From the NCBI GenBank assembly GCA_030271555.1, contig JARXKQ010000036.1, positions 1-8,457 on the forward strand: DNA of 8,457 bases, written 5' to 3'. Under the pieces are notes generated by a model. It did no database searches, was not told where the DNA came from, and worked only from the letters and a program-made list of their open reading frames with translations. The position numbers were made by a program, and so were the translations under genes. This DNA comes from Chloroflexota bacterium (GTDB lineage Bacteria; Chloroflexota; Limnocylindria; Limnocylindrales; CSP1-4). Within the stretch, counting starts at the first letter, position 1. Each line of letters starts with the position of its first letter. Of this stretch, positions 6,552 to 8,457 are shown piece by piece.

Positions 6552-7521
6552 GGATGTCCGGCCAGATCGGGAAGAAGATCGTCCACCACTGCTCCGGCGC
6601 GTCAGCGATGGCCCGCTCGAAGGCGCGCGCCTCGGCGTCGAGAAACGTGGCCAGTCGATCGCGCCGGTTGTCACTGCTGGTTCGCGGCACGATCTGTTCC
6701 ATGCGCGAGCGGTAATCGGCCCAGCCAACGCGGCGGGTGACGATGAGCCACGCCGGCGTGCCGGTCTCGTCGGCGAGCACAGCCGGTCCGGCGGGCAGTC
6801 GTGCAGGTGCTCCAAAAAGCTCGACTGCGCTGCCAACACCCCCGACCGGCCGGTCGGCCACCAGCGCGACCATCTCTTTACGTTCAAGCGCCGCGCGCAG
6901 CTCAGCCGCGGCGCCGGCCGTTGGGATGACATTCATCCCGGTTCCGGCGCGGGCGCGCTCGAAGTACGCCTGCAGCCCGGCGTCGCCGATCGTTTCCATG
7001 GGCGCGGTGATCCGCGCGCCCAGCGTCTTTGTTGCCCATAGCCCTGGGATCTCAATCGCCCCGAAGTGGAGCCCGACGATGATGAGCGGCCCTGACTTAT
7101 CGGTTGGGAAGGCCTGCGCGGCGACGGCCCAGTCGTCGGCCTGGACGTGCTCGAGCTTGGACTTGCTGCCGTACACCGGCAGGATGGCGCTCTCGAGGTA
7201 GCCGCGGACGTAGTGGCCAAAGGCGGCGCGCACAAGGCGATCCATGGCCTTTGGGTCGCGCGCCGCGGCGGCAGTCTGCGGGTTGGCCATGTCGTGCGCG
7301 ACGAGCCAGGTCACGACGCGCTCCAGGTTGGCGCGCACCAGGCGCCGCCGCTTGGACTGGACGCGGTAGAGGGCGCCGCCCAGCAGGTACGCGACGCGCT
7401 GCGACAGACCCGTGGGCACGTGTTTGAGCAGCGTCGTGGCGACGATCAGCGCCCGCGTTCGCAGTCCGACGCGCGGTGCGGATTCGCGCTGCGTTGTCTG
7501 GGCGTCCGTTGCGGCGCTCAT
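6547..7521 (-). CDS. LpxL/HtrB/PatA-type lipid acyltransferase, second of a tandem pair
   Basis: A 324-residue membrane-associated acyltransferase of the superfamily that includes lipid A late acyltransferases and the mycobacterial PatA, which acylates phosphatidylinositol mannosides from acyl-CoA. The catalytic H-x4-E motif is LHFGAIEIPG (151-160, H152 and E157). Later conserved blocks are LVADRPVGG (220-228), LFGAPARLPAGPAVLA (235-250) and APEQWWTIFFPIWP (308-321). There is one hydrophobic stretch near the N-terminus (about 23-50) followed by a basic cluster (KRRR, 57-60), typical for membrane attachment. The ATG at 7521 is chosen because it overlaps the stop of the preceding acyltransferase as ATGA and because the first about 20 residues look like a normal variable leader; the frame stays open further upstream but that part lies in the neighbouring gene. 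It shares the tandem ending PEQW...PIWPD with its neighbour but is clearly diverged from it. The acyl acceptor is inferred from the operon. Confidence 0.87.
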   Translation of the reverse strand: MSAATDAQTTQRESAPRVGLRTRALIVATTLLKHVPTGLSQRVAYLLGGALYRVQSKRRRLVRANLERVVTWLVAHDMANPQTAAAARDPKAMDRLVRAAFGHYVRGYLESAILPVYGSKSKLEHVQADDWAVAAQAFPTDKSGPLIIVGLHFGAIEIPGLWATKTLGARITAPMETIGDAGLQAYFERARAGTGMNVIPTAGAAAELRAALERKEMVALVADRPVGGVGSAVELFGAPARLPAGPAVLADETGTPAWLIVTRRVGWADYRSRMEQIVPRTSSDNRRDRLATFLDAEARAFERAIADAPEQWWTIFFPIWPDIR

Positions 7522-8457
7522 TGGCCTGATTCCATCTGCGCCGCTCGGTCGGCCAACAGCTGCTTCTCCGCCTGCGTGTCGGGCCAGATGGGCTTGAAGC
7601 TGTACCACTGCTCCGGCGCGGTCGCGATCATGTCCTCGATTGCCGTGGCGACCAGTGCCGTGACTCGGCGAGTCTCGGCCGGACCGTCGTTGGCGACCTC
7701 GATCGGCTCGTAGTGGCGTGCCTCGTAGTGGCCGTTGGGCAGGCGCCGGCAGACGACTGGCACGATGGGTGCGTTGGTGCGCGCGGCGAGCATCACCGGG
7801 CCGGCGGGCAGCGTCGTCCACTCGCCGAACATCTGGACGGGCACGTCCTCTGGCCTGTAGCCCCAGTCGACCACGAGGCCCACGATGCCGCCGTCGCGGA
7901 GTGCCTTGAAGGTGCGCCTCAGGTTCTTCCATGGGATGACCTGAATGCCCCAACGACGGCGCTGCTCGTTGATTGCCTCGAACAACTCGGGGTAGGCCGA
8001 GTCATCGGCCACGCCGTAGCACGGCAGCCCGCGGTAAGCCATGGACCCCGCCATCATGTCGATACTGCCGATGTGGGCCGAGACCACGATCATGCCGCGG
8101 CCTGCCGCGCGGTATTTGTCGAAGAGTGCAAAGAAGGACTCGTCGCCCTGCTCGTCGGCGCCGTGGACCAGCCGCGCCGGCTCTGACGCAGGGAGCCGCG
8201 GCAGGCGCATGAGCTCGATGATGAATTGCGCGTAGGTGGCGTAGATGCGCCGCGCGAGGTGGCTGACGCGATGGTCGCCCGCCGGCAACTGGAGGACGTG
8301 CGACGCGTTAGCCAGGATGATGCGCCGCTTCGTCGGCCACGCGAAATACGAGCCCACGAGCAGTGCCTTGCCCACGGGCAGGCTGACGCGCGACGGGATG
8401 CGGCCGATGGCGGCCGCGGCCGCTCGATAGCCGCGTACCGCCGAGCGCTCACGCGCT
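7518..8457 (-). CDS. LpxL/HtrB/PatA-type lipid acyltransferase, first of a tandem pair (5' partial)
   Basis: At least 312 residues of the same acyltransferase superfamily, with the true start beyond the window edge. Codons before the GTG at 8375 read GYRAAAAAIGRIPSRVSLPV, which is the usual hydrophobic N-terminal region of this family, so the GTG is unlikely to be the start. Counting from that GTG, the catalytic H-x4-D motif is SAHIGSIDMM (99-108, H101 and D106). Further conserved blocks are LVVDWGYR (167-174), FGEWTTLPAGPVMLAA (183-198) and APEQWYSFKPIWPD (253-266). The stop TGA overlaps the ATG of the next acyltransferase. In actinobacteria a PatA gene lies between the phosphatidylinositol-phosphate synthase and PimA; here two acyltransferases occupy that place, and a CDP-alcohol phosphatidyltransferase just upstream of the window would be expected by analogy. 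Base composition matches the neighbours. Confidence 0.87.
   Translation of the reverse strand, partial: ARERSAVRGYRAAAAAIGRIPSRVSLPVGKALLVGSYFAWPTKRRIILANASHVLQLPAGDHRVSHLARRIYATYAQFIIELMRLPRLPASEPARLVHGADEQGDESFFALFDKYRAAGRGMIVVSAHIGSIDMMAGSMAYRGLPCYGVADDSAYPELFEAINEQRRRWGIQVIPWKNLRRTFKALRDGGIVGLVVDWGYRPEDVPVQMFGEWTTLPAGPVMLAARTNAPIVPVVCRRLPNGHYEARHYEPIEVANDGPAETRRVTALVATAIEDMIATAPEQWYSFKPIWPDTQAEKQLLADRAAQMESGQ

Noticed and set aside
6540..6932. Upstream extension of the PHP frame to 6932
   Set aside because: The extra 131 codons overlap the acyltransferase catalytic region and have shadow composition; the ATG at 6539 has a ribosome binding site and directly precedes the PHP motif.
6199..7041. 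Plus-strand open frame of 280 codons across the PHP and acyltransferase genes
   Set aside because: It lies opposite two well-supported genes with intact catalytic motifs, spans their junction and has no domain-like composition.
7522..7953. Upstream extension of the second acyltransferase frame to 7953
   Set aside because: This part lies inside the first acyltransferase and reads as low-complexity Arg/Gly/His-rich shadow; the ATGA overlap at 7521 is the better start.
8411..8422. Perfect 12-bp palindrome CGGCCGCGGCCG
   Set aside because: It falls in an alanine run of the first acyltransferase and is expected from GCC/GCG alanine codons in a GC-rich genome.

Overview
The window is GC-rich and almost completely coding, and it holds two opposed blocks that meet tail to tail near 4560-4580. 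The gene content suggests a high-GC bacterium whose envelope carries mannosylated phosphoinositides and O-mannosylated proteins. This fits Chloroflexota (Limnocylindria-like lineages) or Actinobacteria. I lean to Chloroflexota because the enzymes are PimA- and Pmt-like but the gene order is not the familiar actinobacterial pgsA-patA-pimA. This placement is an inference from content, not a phylogeny.

Plus strand, 3-4583: one very large membrane protein whose 5' end lies outside the window; 1526 residues are visible. It reads as two GT-C (polyprenyl-phosphate-sugar-dependent) glycosyltransferase modules in one chain. The first module, seen only as its C-terminal part, has an HERYMFP motif. After a low-complexity, probably cytosolic linker comes a PMT-type protein O-mannosyltransferase with a DE motif, an HPxLAK motif and the bacterial PMT C-terminal signature. 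A beta-propeller-like domain of about 390 residues is inserted in the first extracytoplasmic loop of this second module, where ordinary bacterial PMTs have only a few residues.

Minus strand, 8457 down to 4558: four tightly packed genes. In transcription order they are a 5'-truncated LpxL/HtrB/PatA-type acyltransferase, a second acyltransferase of the same superfamily, a PHP-domain phosphoesterase and a PimA-like GT4 mannosyltransferase. Junctions are ATGA overlaps (7518-7521 and 5748-5751) or a 7-nt gap with a Shine-Dalgarno site that contains the upstream stop (6540-6551), so the block looks like one translationally coupled operon. Its promoter lies beyond 8457.

Taken together, the operon looks like a phosphatidylinositol-mannoside-type pathway: mannose transfer by the PimA-like enzyme and two acylations by the tandem acyltransferases. 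The PHP enzyme is the unexplained member; one testable idea is that it removes the phosphate from phosphatidylinositol-phosphate. The opposed gene would use polyprenyl-phosphate-mannose on the outer face for protein or glycolipid glycosylation. I see no tRNA, rRNA, CRISPR array, transposon or convincing terminator. No stretch over 300 bases lacks a gene.
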